DNA from: Pipra filicauda | Taxonomy: Eukaryota > Chordata > Aves > Passeriformes > Pipridae | NCBI RefSeq assembly: GCF_003945595.2 | Contig: NW_024104096.1 | Coordinates: forward strand, 2,475,501 to 2,539,500 | Direction: 5' to 3' | Length of the DNA: 64,000 nt | Shown: piece after piece, positions 44,001 through 52,300 of the stretch | Numbering within the stretch: position 1 is the stretch's first letter | Layout of the letters: each line of letters opens with the position of its first letter | Program-made: the position numbers and the translations under genes | The notes under the pieces: generated by a model | Database searches by the model: none | The model's input: the letters and a program-made list of their open reading frames with translations, nothing else | What the model was told of the DNA's origin: nothing

Positions 44001-47000
44001 TGCAATGGTCCCATGGGGGGTTCAGGACATGACAGTCATTGGATGAATTAAGAGTCTAAGAAGGATATATACCAAAATTGCAACTCTTTACTCAGACTCC
44101 CTCAGGATTCATTTTTATATATCCCTCTTCACCTTTTATAGGCCTTAATGGTTAGCAGCTGTGGGGGGACAGTTGTGGCCGTCAAGGGCTGTTACACTGT
44201 AGGTAGCAGTCCCACAGCCTTTTGCAACCAGACTTGTCTATCTCGCACTGGCCTCTTTAGCCACCAGCGCACTTGTAGCAAATGTGGGTAAAGCCCTTCC
44301 CAAATCTTCGTTCGCAAAGCCTAGACATGATGCCGATGATGAAGCAGTCCCATAGCAAAAAATATTATAACCTTGCTCTTAATTTCTACCTAACCCCTAA
44401 GGTGAGCACCCCAAGACTGTGAGCAGGGTGTGCTCACCCATCACAGATTCAGGCTGTGCTCTTCATTAATTAAAACACAAATGGTACTGACCACTTGTTG
44501 CCAATGATTTGAGAAAAGTGGGGTATGAATTATGAAGGTGAGAAGCAGACTTTTGACTCACTGAGGCTCAGCTGGCAGCAAGCAGAGGCATTGTCTGTGC
44601 TGATGGAGAGCAGCCACCTATATATTCATCAGGAGAGGGGATCTCTGTTTTTTACTTCCTTGCATGAGAACTGAGTGGTCACTAAAAGTGACTAGCTCTG
44701 CCCCTTAGCTCTCCTACAGTAGGTATCAAGAGCTGTAGCTGTGGTGGTTTGGCTCTGGGGAGAAGAGACTAATAGGTAAGGGGATACCAGTGTTTTGTGG
44801 TCTTTCTTAATACTGCTAAATCCTCACTGAATTTCTTATTCCCAGCTTTTCTTAGAGCTACTCCTGAAAACTCTGCTTGCTCTTCTGCATTATATTTCTC
44901 AGTCTTCTGTAGCTTGCCAAAGTTTGATCTTTTGTTTTTAATTTTGCTCTGTTTCTGAGAAAGTTTGAGTTGTTCTGTCAGGAAACTGTGGTTTTCATCC
45001 ACTAGGAATAATCCGGTATCTTAAACTGGCAAAGCTTAAATGCTAAGATGATCTCACTGAATGCGCGTGGCCAAATCACACTGTGGTTTTAGATGTGGTG
45101 TCCACTGGCCTGAAGTGCTGCTATTGCTGTGTAATTTTCTGCTCACCAGACCCTATTCCCACAGAAGTAGCTGTTTTTCATTAGCTGCCTTGTAATACAT
45201 ATAGTTTAGATATTTGAAGTCCTATATTCTTCCTTATTTTGTCCCTGTTTTTTTTATTTCTTTATTGCTAGAGAACTATGTTATTACTTTACTCAGCCTT
45301 AAGAGTGGTCTTGAGTAATGCCAGCATTGAAATAAGGGAAGTTTCTCCTGTAAGTTTTGTCCTAAAGAAACAATTTCAAATTGAGTTGAAATATGAATCT
45401 AAAGACCTGTTTTATGTTGCACAAAGGTGTTAAAATTGGAAATGTACTTGAATGTAATTGACTTCTTAAATACTGTACTTCTAATTGATATCTAGGCTTT
45501 TGTAATTTACATATAAATTTTAGCAAAGTGTTTAGTGACCTGCATGAGTTTAATTTCACAGCAGAACTGGACTGTTCTTGAATAAGTCTTACATACTGTG
45601 AAACATAAAGGAAAACTTGTTTCTTTTCCACTGCAAGGGTATAATATTATTCTGCTGATCAGTATGCAATTGTACAGAGCTCTGATTCATTACCGTTAAC
45701 AGCTATTTTCTGAAATATAGCTTTAAAACTTTTTATGAAAGTCCTTCCCTTAAATCATTTGAGATAATTCATGATTCTCCTCATTAAAACATGATGTGTA
45801 CCTTTGTATCACTGGTCTTTTGAATGTTAAGGTTAAGTAAGAACTTGTTGGCCCGGGAAAGCTGTTGTGCAGTAATTGAGGCTCTGAATTAACAAGGCAC
45901 TGTCCCTTGTGTGCTATCTGGCCATACAACCTTTGAGAAGACCTATAAGCCAATATGTGAGAGGAACCTGATGCCTCCTAAATGTGAGTGTTTGGTGTTA
46001 CCATCCTGGTAACTTTGGGGATACTCAGAAGCAGATTGTCAGTGTTGAAAGACAAGGAATCTACAGAAGTTATGTGCCTTAAGGGGTTTGGCTTTTCTGT
46101 GTTTTAAGGGGTGATGCTCTGTTTCCTTTAAAGTGCTCTTTGATTCACATCCTCTCTTCATTGCTAAGCAAGAGTGAGCTCACAGCTCCAAACATTCACA
46201 AAGGATAAAAGTAAAAGCTGAGATTCATTCCACTTATGCATGTGCATCTTCTCATCAATTCATCTAAGCTTCTCTTTTACCCAGTATTTCTGTTGTTATA
46301 TTTAACTATATGTTTTATAGTTAAATGCAGATGATGTTTTAGTTCCTTCATTTCCTTAATGTATGTGAAATACATTGGCATGCATTTAAGTATGGAATTG
46401 CCTTGAAACAGCTGTTCCAGCCACTGAGGAGAGAACATGCTTTTACAGAACCAAACTGAGTATATTTGTCAGCTGGGAATATCTATCTGTTCTGGGCTGT
46501 CAGTGCTTTAAATGCTTTAACTCATCAGCTTCAATGACCTATGCTTGCTTTCATAAAATCTGTATTGCAATTATTTATTTTCCCTAGTTATTCTTATGGC
46601 TCAAAAACTTAGTATTTTTATGGGCTTGGCTCAACTTGGAAGGTACAACAACTGCTTGTTATTTAAGACACTTTCAAGTTAGTGTCTTAACAGAATGGGG
46701 TAACTGGAGGGGAAAGAGGGAACATTTGCTGTAAACCATAGTATATATCACCACTTTAAGCAAAAGTACAGTCTAGACACGTGTAGGAGAATATTTTTCC
46801 TGGCTATTTTTTGTCAGAAGTTATGTATCATGAAAGAGACAGAAACACCTTAGAACTGAGGGAAGATAAACAAAATGCCAGATACAGTCTGAGCAAGCTT
46901 TTGAAGCACTCCCCTCAGGAAAACAAGAATAAAAAAAGCTTTATTTCAGGCAATTCACTGTCAGGAAAAGGGTTTACAGATGTAAATAAAGGTGTTACTT

Positions 47001-49313
47001 CTGGTTTCATACTTGTGCTCAACGATAAGGTTTTTTTATGGTCTTTATAGATAAACTGTAGCAAAATCTACTACATCACTGATTAATTCTCTGCAAAACA
47101 GACAGTACTGTCACCATTTTTTTGTTAAATGGTGAGGTTGAAACTGTAGTATTATGCTACCAAACTACCAGATACAGGAACAAACACTGAAGTGACATAT
47201 GTACTCTTAAACTCAGTCAAAAAAAAAAAAAAGAAGTAAACATGCAACAGAATTTTCTCTCTCTGGCTCCATAAACCCAGGCTAATATTCTTTAATTTGA
47301 AAACACTCTTTCTGAAACAAATGAGGGCCCTTCTTAGGACTACATAGCATACATTTACTTAAGCTGATTCCTGATAATGATTTGGACTGCGTGTTCTATT
47401 GACTACTCAGATAAATTTGCCTCATTTTTTTCATTTCTACTTTAAAAAAATTAAAAATACTTCTGGGCTACTCCCCAGATATAGATTTTAATACTAAAAA
47501 TAGGCCCTTGATGTGATTGTAATGTAATTTAATGTCAAGTGCTGAAAGTGAAGTTAAGAAGTCTCATTCGGGAAGGGAGAGACAGAAAGGGAAAAAAAAA
47601 CAACCCCACACCATTACTGATTATAAAGTACTCACTAGAGGAAACTCTCTTCACACATTAACCAGAGCTTATACAGGTGGGTTATCTAAGGGACCGCTTG
47701 GGGAGAAATCATGTTCCTTGCTTTGGGTGCACCTCAGCCCTTGGATATTGCTCAGAAATATTTCTGTGTTTTAGTGCCAAGCAGGATCATTTTTGTTTTA
47801 AACAGCACTTTCACAAACACCTCTGCACTGGAAAAATGCATTTGTATACCTAAGCATCATCTTGTCTGTGAGATAACCAAGGGACAGAGCTGCTTCTCGG
47901 CCTATGTTTGGATTTGGGTGCAACAGGACGACAGCAGCTCAGTGCAGTGCATGTGTATCTAAGCTAAGGTGTTGTGCATTCACGTGACTCCCATGGATAC
48001 CACACAGGAATGAACTCTGTGCTTCTGGATACTTAGAGCCATATGAAGCTGTAAGAAAATTCATAAAGTCTGTCTGATAATAATGAAGGCAACTATATAC
48101 CACAGGCTGAGCTTCTGGGGGAATTTTGCCTCCTTATTACTTAGATGCTTCTGAAATTTTGTTAATCTCCTAGCAATGTTTTATTATTGCTAAGCCATAA
48201 GTCATCTAGTTATTACAGAATGTGGCGAGTCTCAGCTGATGAGGAAGGAAGGTGGAATTAGAGCAAGTGTGTTCTGGACGAAGACCTCTTTATAGTACTG
48301 AAAAAGGTGGGGGAAGTAGATGCTTTAAACTCCCTTTCAGCAGACTGTTCCACCTGCCCCTACAACTGAGTGAAAGTCTGTTTGCACACCCACTTGAGCT
48401 AAAGCTCAGGCTGAATCTTATATTGAGGAATTTAGTGAGACATGAAGTAGGTTAGGCAATTCTAGATAGAAAATTGGCTCACAGGCTTTAAATACTTCAG
48501 TTGAAGCTGATGGTGACAATGTTTAATCATCCATGCTTACATTTTCTTATTAGAATTACTTATAAAGAATATTTTTCCCCATTTTTATATCAGCAATATA
48601 TTTTAAGTGCTCCATTTCTATCTTAAGTTTTTTTGTCATGGCAACTACACTTTTAGAAGGGTTGCTTGTACACAGAAGGGATCATTTTCACTTTCCAGCT
48701 TAACACAACTCAGATTTCCTCAAGACTTCATGATTTCATCAAGAGAGAATAAGAAAACAGTATTTTAAAGAGGTAATTCTTTCTAAGATACTCTCCTTTT
48801 AGTGCACAATGATGATTTTACTATCTCAAGCTTGTAGTAAATCCAGGTGGACGGTGTGCTTCTGTCCTTGGGCAAGGTACTATGCTACAGGCAAGGACCT
48901 TGTGCTCGTCTAAATTTGTTAAGCATCTGAAATGCTATTCACACTCTCTACCCAGTCATCCTCCATTCAAGGACCATTTGTTTAAGTTAAATTTCATTCT
49001 TTTTTTCCCTATCCATGTTTCCAATTAAAAAAATCTGTAACTCAATCTAGGCAGCTGAGATTCATGAAGTTCAGTCCTGTATTTCTGTTATTAATACCCC
49101 GGTTCTTTAATATTTGTAAGAGACAACATTCAACTGTCAAGAGGATTTAACTTTGTTACCTGGTCAGATATCTTTTATAATAAATTTACTTATAATTAGA
49201 AATAACAGATAATATTATAAATTGAAGAAATAATATTTTTTAGCAAATAATTCTTACCTATAGAGGATCAATAGAAAAAGGGCTCTCAGACTGCAGCACT
49301 TAAGACTATACAT
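10743..49313 (-). CDS. GABRP: GABA-A receptor subunit pi, complete nine-exon CDS
   Basis: CDS on the minus strand: join of 49313-49258, 43343-43240, 33758-33691, 32454-32237, 31592-31510, 27078-26941, 17774-17622, 16747-16554, 11054-10743. This totals 1326 bp and 441 residues plus TAA; from memory human pi is about 440. Every junction has GT-AG ends and keeps phase. The product is a pentameric ligand-gated chloride channel subunit of the plasma membrane. Visible in order: signal peptide (about 1-20), extracellular ligand domain (to about 235), Cys-loop C156-C170, M1 (about 238-261), M2 with the anion-channel PAR motif at 268-270 and 9' Leu279, M3 (about 299-322), a short cytoplasmic loop, and M4 (about 420-439) ending in LYF. 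Possible N-glycosylation sites are N98, N141 and N192. The pi call rests on recalled similarity ([38 protein letters not shown]). A pi-like paralogue cannot be excluded without a tree. Mammalian pi is mainly expressed in epithelia such as uterus and lung; expression here is unknown. Confidence 0.88.
11055..16553 (-). other. GABRP: GABRP intron 9
   Basis: 5.5 kb between the M3 exon and the last exon. It holds a 14-base G run (12969-12982) and a TATA-like ctataaata near 12760 with no gene following it. I see no further coding exon; an extra exon is not needed because the phases on each side match and total length fits the family. Confidence 0.7.
12969..12982. repeat. Poly-G homopolymer
   Basis: Fourteen consecutive G residues inside GABRP intron 9. 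Such runs are length-unstable and prone to sequencing error. Confidence 0.95.
16554..16747 (-). CDS. GABRP: GABRP exon 9: M2-M3 and start of the cytoplasmic loop
   Basis: 194 bp encoding residues 274-338. The acceptor is gcgttccacag|GTGTTACC. It covers M2 ([19 protein letters not shown], with 9' Leu279 and 6' Thr276), the M2-M3 linker and M3 ([20 protein letters not shown]), then LEYAVTHF and [10 protein letters not shown]. The donor is read as CCAATG|gtattt, below consensus; reading past it meets TAA after two codons. This choice is supported by phase 0 meeting phase 0 in the last exon and by a total length almost equal to human pi. Confidence 0.86.
16748..17621 (-). other. GABRP: GABRP intron 8
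   Basis: 874 bp between the exons that share M2. It is AT-rich and I see nothing else in it. Confidence 0.85.
17622..17774 (-). CDS. GABRP: GABRP exon 8: loop C end, M1, start of M2
   Basis: 153 bp, the conserved family size. The acceptor is tctttccacag|GACGTT and the donor TGCATAG|gtgagaa. It encodes residues 223-273 plus one base of codon 274. Loop C ends with [12 protein letters not shown], whose Tyr225 matches the beta-subunit GABA-contact Tyr. M1 follows ([20 protein letters not shown]), then SFWIS, and then PARICIG opening M2. The PAR motif at 268-270 marks an anion-selective pore. Confidence 0.94.
18272..18337. repeat. 35 bp tandem duplication
   Basis: Copy 1 at 18272-18306 begins tactgcttacctacctctta; copy 2 starts at 18307 and is identical over 31 bases. 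Its perfect identity points to a recent duplication. On the minus strand, which is the sense of GABRP, each copy contains aggtaggtaagc, resembling a splice donor. Confidence 0.93.
19105..19490 (-). mobile_element. Ancient CR1 LINE 3' fragment
   Basis: The plus strand reads attcacagaattcttaaaac, followed by tagtctgacc and further blocks resembling the inverted 3' end of old amniote CR1 elements (ctgttaaaaatt, then aactaaagagtcctct). The match is recalled, not aligned, and the copy is heavily decayed, so the ends are approximate. It is 5'-truncated and cannot move. Confidence 0.55.
23650..24475 (+). mobile_element. Ancient CR1 LINE 3' region
   Basis: In sense orientation the stretch shows the order of blocks found in CR1: tacaaagtcctgcactcaga, then tcacaagctgaac, cccagttttggttgctg, gaaatgcagcaagggaga, tctagggaggctgtg, atagatgacctt, and finally the tail ttatttctatgattg. 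This corresponds to the end of the reverse-transcriptase ORF and the 3' UTR. Stops and indels break the frame throughout. It lies antisense to GABRP. Confidence 0.65.
25617..25679. repeat. A/C-rich low-complexity repeat
   Basis: Strand-asymmetric run of A and C ending in a (CCAAA)n-like series (accaaaccaaaccaaa) and followed by a T run. It is simple-sequence DNA inside intron 7. Confidence 0.8.
26941..27078 (-). CDS. GABRP: GABRP exon 7: loop B and strands leading to loop C
   Basis: 138 bp, the conserved family size. The acceptor is atcactacag|GGGGTT and the donor GAGACAG|gtaaaaac. It encodes residues 177-222 plus one base of codon 223: [12 protein letters not shown], then [18 protein letters not shown], ending SEAVYETG. 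The ESW-GY loop B arrangement and GNDSVRGL are the strongest pi-specific matches I recognise. The sequon NDS is at 192. T222 aligns with a GABA-contacting Thr in loop C of beta subunits (inferred from motif alignment). Confidence 0.92.
27079..31509 (-). other. GABRP: GABRP intron 6
   Basis: 4.4 kb of AT-rich sequence. It holds a short AC run (30614-30627) and a T run near 30279-30292. I see no other feature. Confidence 0.75.
31510..31592 (-). CDS. GABRP: GABRP exon 6: Cys-loop
   Basis: An 83 bp exon, the conserved family size, too short to stand out as an ORF. The acceptor is ttttttttcaag|GATCACC and the donor AAAGCT|gtaaga. It encodes residues 149-176 with split codons at both ends: [20 protein letters not shown], then CTLQLES. 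C156 and C170 are separated by exactly 13 residues, the defining disulfide loop of Cys-loop receptors, and the canonical YPMD tetrad is present. It ends one base into Trp177. Confidence 0.92.
31593..32236 (-). other. GABRP: GABRP intron 5
   Basis: 644 bp between the loop A exon and the Cys-loop exon. I see nothing else in it. Confidence 0.85.
32237..32454 (-). CDS. GABRP: GABRP exon 5: ligand-domain core with loop A
   Basis: 218 bp encoding residues 77-148 plus two bases of codon 149. The acceptor is ctctttcag|GACTAC and the donor ATACG|gtgtgt. It contains [17 protein letters not shown] at 77-93, the WVPDTF loop A motif at 112-117, and the strand 5-6 signature [17 protein letters not shown] at 133-149. 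Sequons are NKS at 98 and NGT at 141. Most subunits have Tyr where this protein has Phe117. The exon is one codon shorter than the 221 bp I recall as usual for this family. Confidence 0.92.
32455..33690 (-). other. GABRP: GABRP intron 4
   Basis: 1.2 kb, very AT-rich. I see no other feature. Confidence 0.85.
33691..33758 (-). CDS. GABRP: GABRP exon 4: first ectodomain beta strands
   Basis: A 68 bp exon, exactly the size conserved for this position in GABA-A genes. The acceptor is tttttttcag|ATGGTCC; the donor is AATATG|gtattg, weaker than consensus. It encodes residues 54-76, with N54 split across the junction and then [20 protein letters not shown] and NM. It ends in phase 0 directly before DYTAT in the next exon. 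DIASI and SE.NM are family hallmarks of strands beta1-beta2. Confidence 0.9.
35890..36225 (-). mobile_element. CR1 LINE, 3'-truncated-family copy in reverse orientation
   Basis: The plus strand starts gaatcacagaatcaactaag, continues ttggaaaagacctctgagat and ggagtccaacc, then cacctccagagatggtgact, ctgggcagctcattccaatg and gtgaagaacttcttcctaat, and ends near tttcaggtagttgtaaagag. This is the reverse complement of the 3' end of avian CR1. It is 5'-truncated (about 335 bp), as most CR1 insertions are. The modest divergence and this subtype are what point to a modern bird. The ORFs inside it are not genes. Confidence 0.92.
37650..38050 (+). mobile_element. Ancient CR1 LINE internal fragment
   Basis: Sense blocks resemble the CR1 reverse-transcriptase region: tgttcacatcaataatcttt, cagtttgtggacaagacaaa, gccttttgaaaagga-like (cctttgaaaaggatttagag), then gttgtcacagataatcattt. 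The frame is broken by many changes. Ends are approximate and the match is recalled rather than aligned. Confidence 0.5.
43240..43343 (-). CDS. GABRP: GABRP exon 3: N-terminal extracellular segment
   Basis: The acceptor is cttttag|GTCAATG and the donor TTTGATA|gtaagt, a near-perfect consensus. The 104 bp encode residues 19-53 with split codons at both ends. The protein runs from the signal-peptide region into the N-terminal helix, with the motif [12 protein letters not shown] at 42-53. GABA-A subunits carry a similar 'GYDxxLRP' motif just before the first beta strand, and pi has GYNKFLRP in my recollection. This segment is normally the least conserved part of the ectodomain. Confidence 0.85.
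43344..49257 (-). other. GABRP: GABRP intron 2
   Basis: 5.9 kb between the signal-peptide exon and exon 3. It holds a probable solo LTR (about 43977-44446), a short AG run (43777-43789) and a small perfect hairpin with 10 bp arms (46301-46325). A lysine-rich 77-residue minus-strand frame at 44769-45002 has no recognisable domain and is not called. Confidence 0.75.
43977..44446 (-). mobile_element. Probable solo LTR of an endogenous retrovirus
   Basis: A block about 470 bp long that is more GC-rich than its surroundings. Read on the minus strand it starts tgtgatgggtgagc, has a TATA-like ctataaaagg at 44141-44132 and an AGTAAA polyadenylation variant at 44092-44087, about 40 bases further on. 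That spacing fits the U3-R organisation of an LTR. It ends near ggtaaaaatggggtttgta. The 3' CA and the target-site duplication are not clear, and no internal retroviral genes are visible next to it. The identification is by structure only. Confidence 0.45.
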
Positions 49314-49346
49314 TGTCACAAGTTGTTTCAGAAGTTCTTGTGGCTC
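49258..49346 (-). CDS. GABRP: GABRP exon 2: start codon and signal peptide
   Basis: The minus-strand acceptor gtttttag|GAGCC is followed by 33 nt of 5' UTR and then ATG at 49313-49311; the donor is CTATAG|gtaagaa. The exon codes for residues 1-18 plus two bases of codon 19. The start [19 protein letters not shown] has basic residues followed by a hydrophobic core at 11-18, as expected for a secretory signal peptide. This ATG is chosen because it opens that leader and is in phase with exon 3. The 33 nt of UTR in this exon contain no in-frame stop, so an earlier start in exon 1 is not formally excluded. Confidence 0.82.
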
Positions 49347-52300
49347 CTAAAAACAAAAGGTGCAGAGGTAATGTTTTACAACATATTTGCTTTTCAAATA
49401 CACTAATTTCCCAAGGTTTTCAACACTTGTATCTTGAATGGCTTCTACTATAAATGTATTGGTAAATATCCACATCAATTAGAAAACTCTCAAAACTTCA
49501 AAAAAAGAGATGGCATCAGGATTTATTTAACTTACCAATAGAAGATGCATTCCAGTAACCTATAGCTCTTTCGTTTTTGCCTCTGCCCTTTAAATATTAA
49601 GAAAATTGCTAAAAATATAAATATCTATATTATACATAAATATATAAAAAATAATGTAATCATGTGCAGGAGAATTGCAAACACTGAATTTTTTCTTTCC
49701 TATTCATGCTTGTAAATGAGTGCATCTCTGGCACATCAGTGCACTCCTTGTAATGGAAACACATAACCCCACCATAGAACACAGAGCTGTTTAAGAGCAA
49801 CATCTCAGGTTCATGGGTAGTATCCATACCTATGATATGTAACTTTGCTAATCCTTTTGTTTACAAGAAAAAATGAAATTACATGCTTCTACCTCTAGCT
49901 ATTAAAAAAAAAAAATCCTTTGACCCTGTATAAATAATCATATATAAGCATCCACATTCTGAGAATGTTTGGCTGAGGCAAGATGTTTTCCTCTGAATGG
50001 GATTTCTTTGCTTTTGTCAGTGTGATTCACATCCAGAATGGTTATTTTAAGTAATCTGTCAGCTCTGTAATCCACTTCTGCTTGAAAAGAGTATCAATCC
50101 ATAGTTTAATGCAGTCATGCAACAGATCTGAAATTCACAGACTGTGCACACTTTTGCTATATTTCATCGGAGCAGAGAAATGTTATTTTTCAGACTTGCT
50201 TCAAAACTCTAAAAAACCCCACATGACAGGAATGTTACCTACCGAGAATCTGCAAAATAATATTTAAATGGTAATAAATAAAAATGAAATATCTGTTGCA
50301 GGTTTTAGGAAGGGACAATCAAACATAATGTTTCCAGCGTCCAGAATGAGTTTTGCAGGAGTATCTTGCAGTTTAATTTCCCAATAAATTGCTACTAGTA
50401 AAGAATTTGAAGCTTCGCAACTTGAAGCTTTGTTTTACCATCCTTTAGTAACCAATGCAAAATGTTAGCAAACTTTTTTAACCCCAAAGTAATTTTCCAT
50501 TCAGTCTGTAGTTCCAGTAAGAGTAATACTAGTGGTATTTACTTAAATTAATGCCATGTGAATGGTACATGACTTTTACGTAACAGTGAAGTGACAAAAT
50601 GAGTTGTTAATGTCTCCAAAGAAAAAGGAAAGCCATTTAAATGGCTTTTAAAACGAGTAAACATTCTCAGCATCTTTGATACTTTAGGCATACACCAGCC
50701 TGATAAATATTAATGTCAAAATAAATCATATACTCCTCCTGACTTCCACAGAAAATCACGCATGAGACGTTAAGAGAGCTGGTAATAGGAAAAAACAGCA
50801 CAAATGGGCAGATGGTGTTGTCAGAACATTGCTCTCTACATGCTGATTCTGTAACACTCCTGGTGCAGATCGTGGGATCTCTTTTGTGTGTCTCATTTTG
50901 GGCTTGGATGCTTTCTACATTCATTATGTTTATCTCACAGGAAAATACGCTAAAAATAAAAAGCCTCTTACCGACTTTATAAGTACTTCATAAAGCTGCT
51001 TTTACGTTTAGCTTTTGAATTGCTACTATGAGCTCCTAATATGTCTGAAGATCCTTTATAAACAGATTAAGGGAACCTATGGATATTTCCGTACTTATTT
51101 GATTTTAGCTTTTACAGTACTGAAGATCAAAAGGAGTGGGCTGATTACTGATTTCTTTCTAAAGCAGCTGGTTTACCTTTAGATCTTTACCAACATCTAA
51201 TACAGCAATTTTATGGGAGGATGGGGTGGAGGATTTTGGTCTTTAACATATGGAAGGTCAAATCCATACTACAATGCATGGATTACTTTTGTATGCTCAG
51301 GAAGAGAGAGCGTGGAAATAACAGGAAGGACAGCATCTGTAATTTCTATACAAGAAATACTAATCAAGAGATCTAATTGCCATGTCAACTGGCATCCCAT
51401 CACTGCAAAGAGACACTTCATGCCAGTCACGGAAGAGAACTGGGCAGCTATTGAAGTCTTAAGAGGTTTCACAGCTAATACTTAAGCTGGATATATAAAT
51501 CTCTGCTGCATGTGTGTACACGCTTGCATGCGCGCACACATTTTCTCTGCTGCCCTTTTTCATGGGGCTTACTGAGCTGGTTTGTTCTGTTGAAAAGCCT
51601 GCCTCTTGGCATGTTTGCACATCTGGACCTTTCCTGTCATGCATTTCTTTGTCAAATACTATACATTCACAGCAGGATTACTTCTTGCTTATGTGTACCT
51701 ATGTAACTACTGGTATTTAAAACTAGTTCAGCAAAACCCATAATATTTTCCTCTCTCACAGAGCCTAGAAAAAGACACGACTTGTTTTCCGCAAAGAATA
51801 TTGAGCCATTTGGTTTAACTAGACAGACTTCATGATGTCCAGGCTATTATGCATATATTGACACATCTTCATGTTCTAAACATATCATTAAGTAACTGAG
51901 GTGAAGGTAAAAAATCTGCCCCAGTTTCTCATACGATTAGACAACAACACTTTTCTACTTTTAATCACATCAGATTAGGATTGTAAATGCTATCTAATGT
52001 TTTGGCATTTCTCTTGGGAATTCAGTATTTATTATCTTCAGCATGACAGGAAAAGTGAATTATGCAAGTTTCACAAACCTTTGAGATTGAAATGGGATGA
52101 GGCAGACAGCTGGCAGAGGTAGTAGTAGTATCCTAAAATTTCACTGGAAGTGAATTTTGTGTGAATGAATCAAAGGATGAGATGCCTGTTATACCAAAAT
52201 ATCTTATGTGCAAGTGGATGCATGGGAAAGACTAAAAATTATTAGATAATGCACTTTGTCATATGGTAGTAGCCATATGCCTGAATTCCCATGGCTGTTA

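Noticed and set aside
44769..45002. Lysine-rich 77-residue minus-strand ORF beside the probable LTR, considered as a retroviral gene remnant
   Set aside because: No gag, pol or env motif, and no polypurine tract lies between it and the LTR.
10743..49313. Assignment to a beta, delta or rho subunit instead of pi
   Set aside because: The PAR-M2 region and loop C share features with beta, but GNDSVRGL, the LESWGY loop B, the M3 sequence and the 441-residue length fit pi best.
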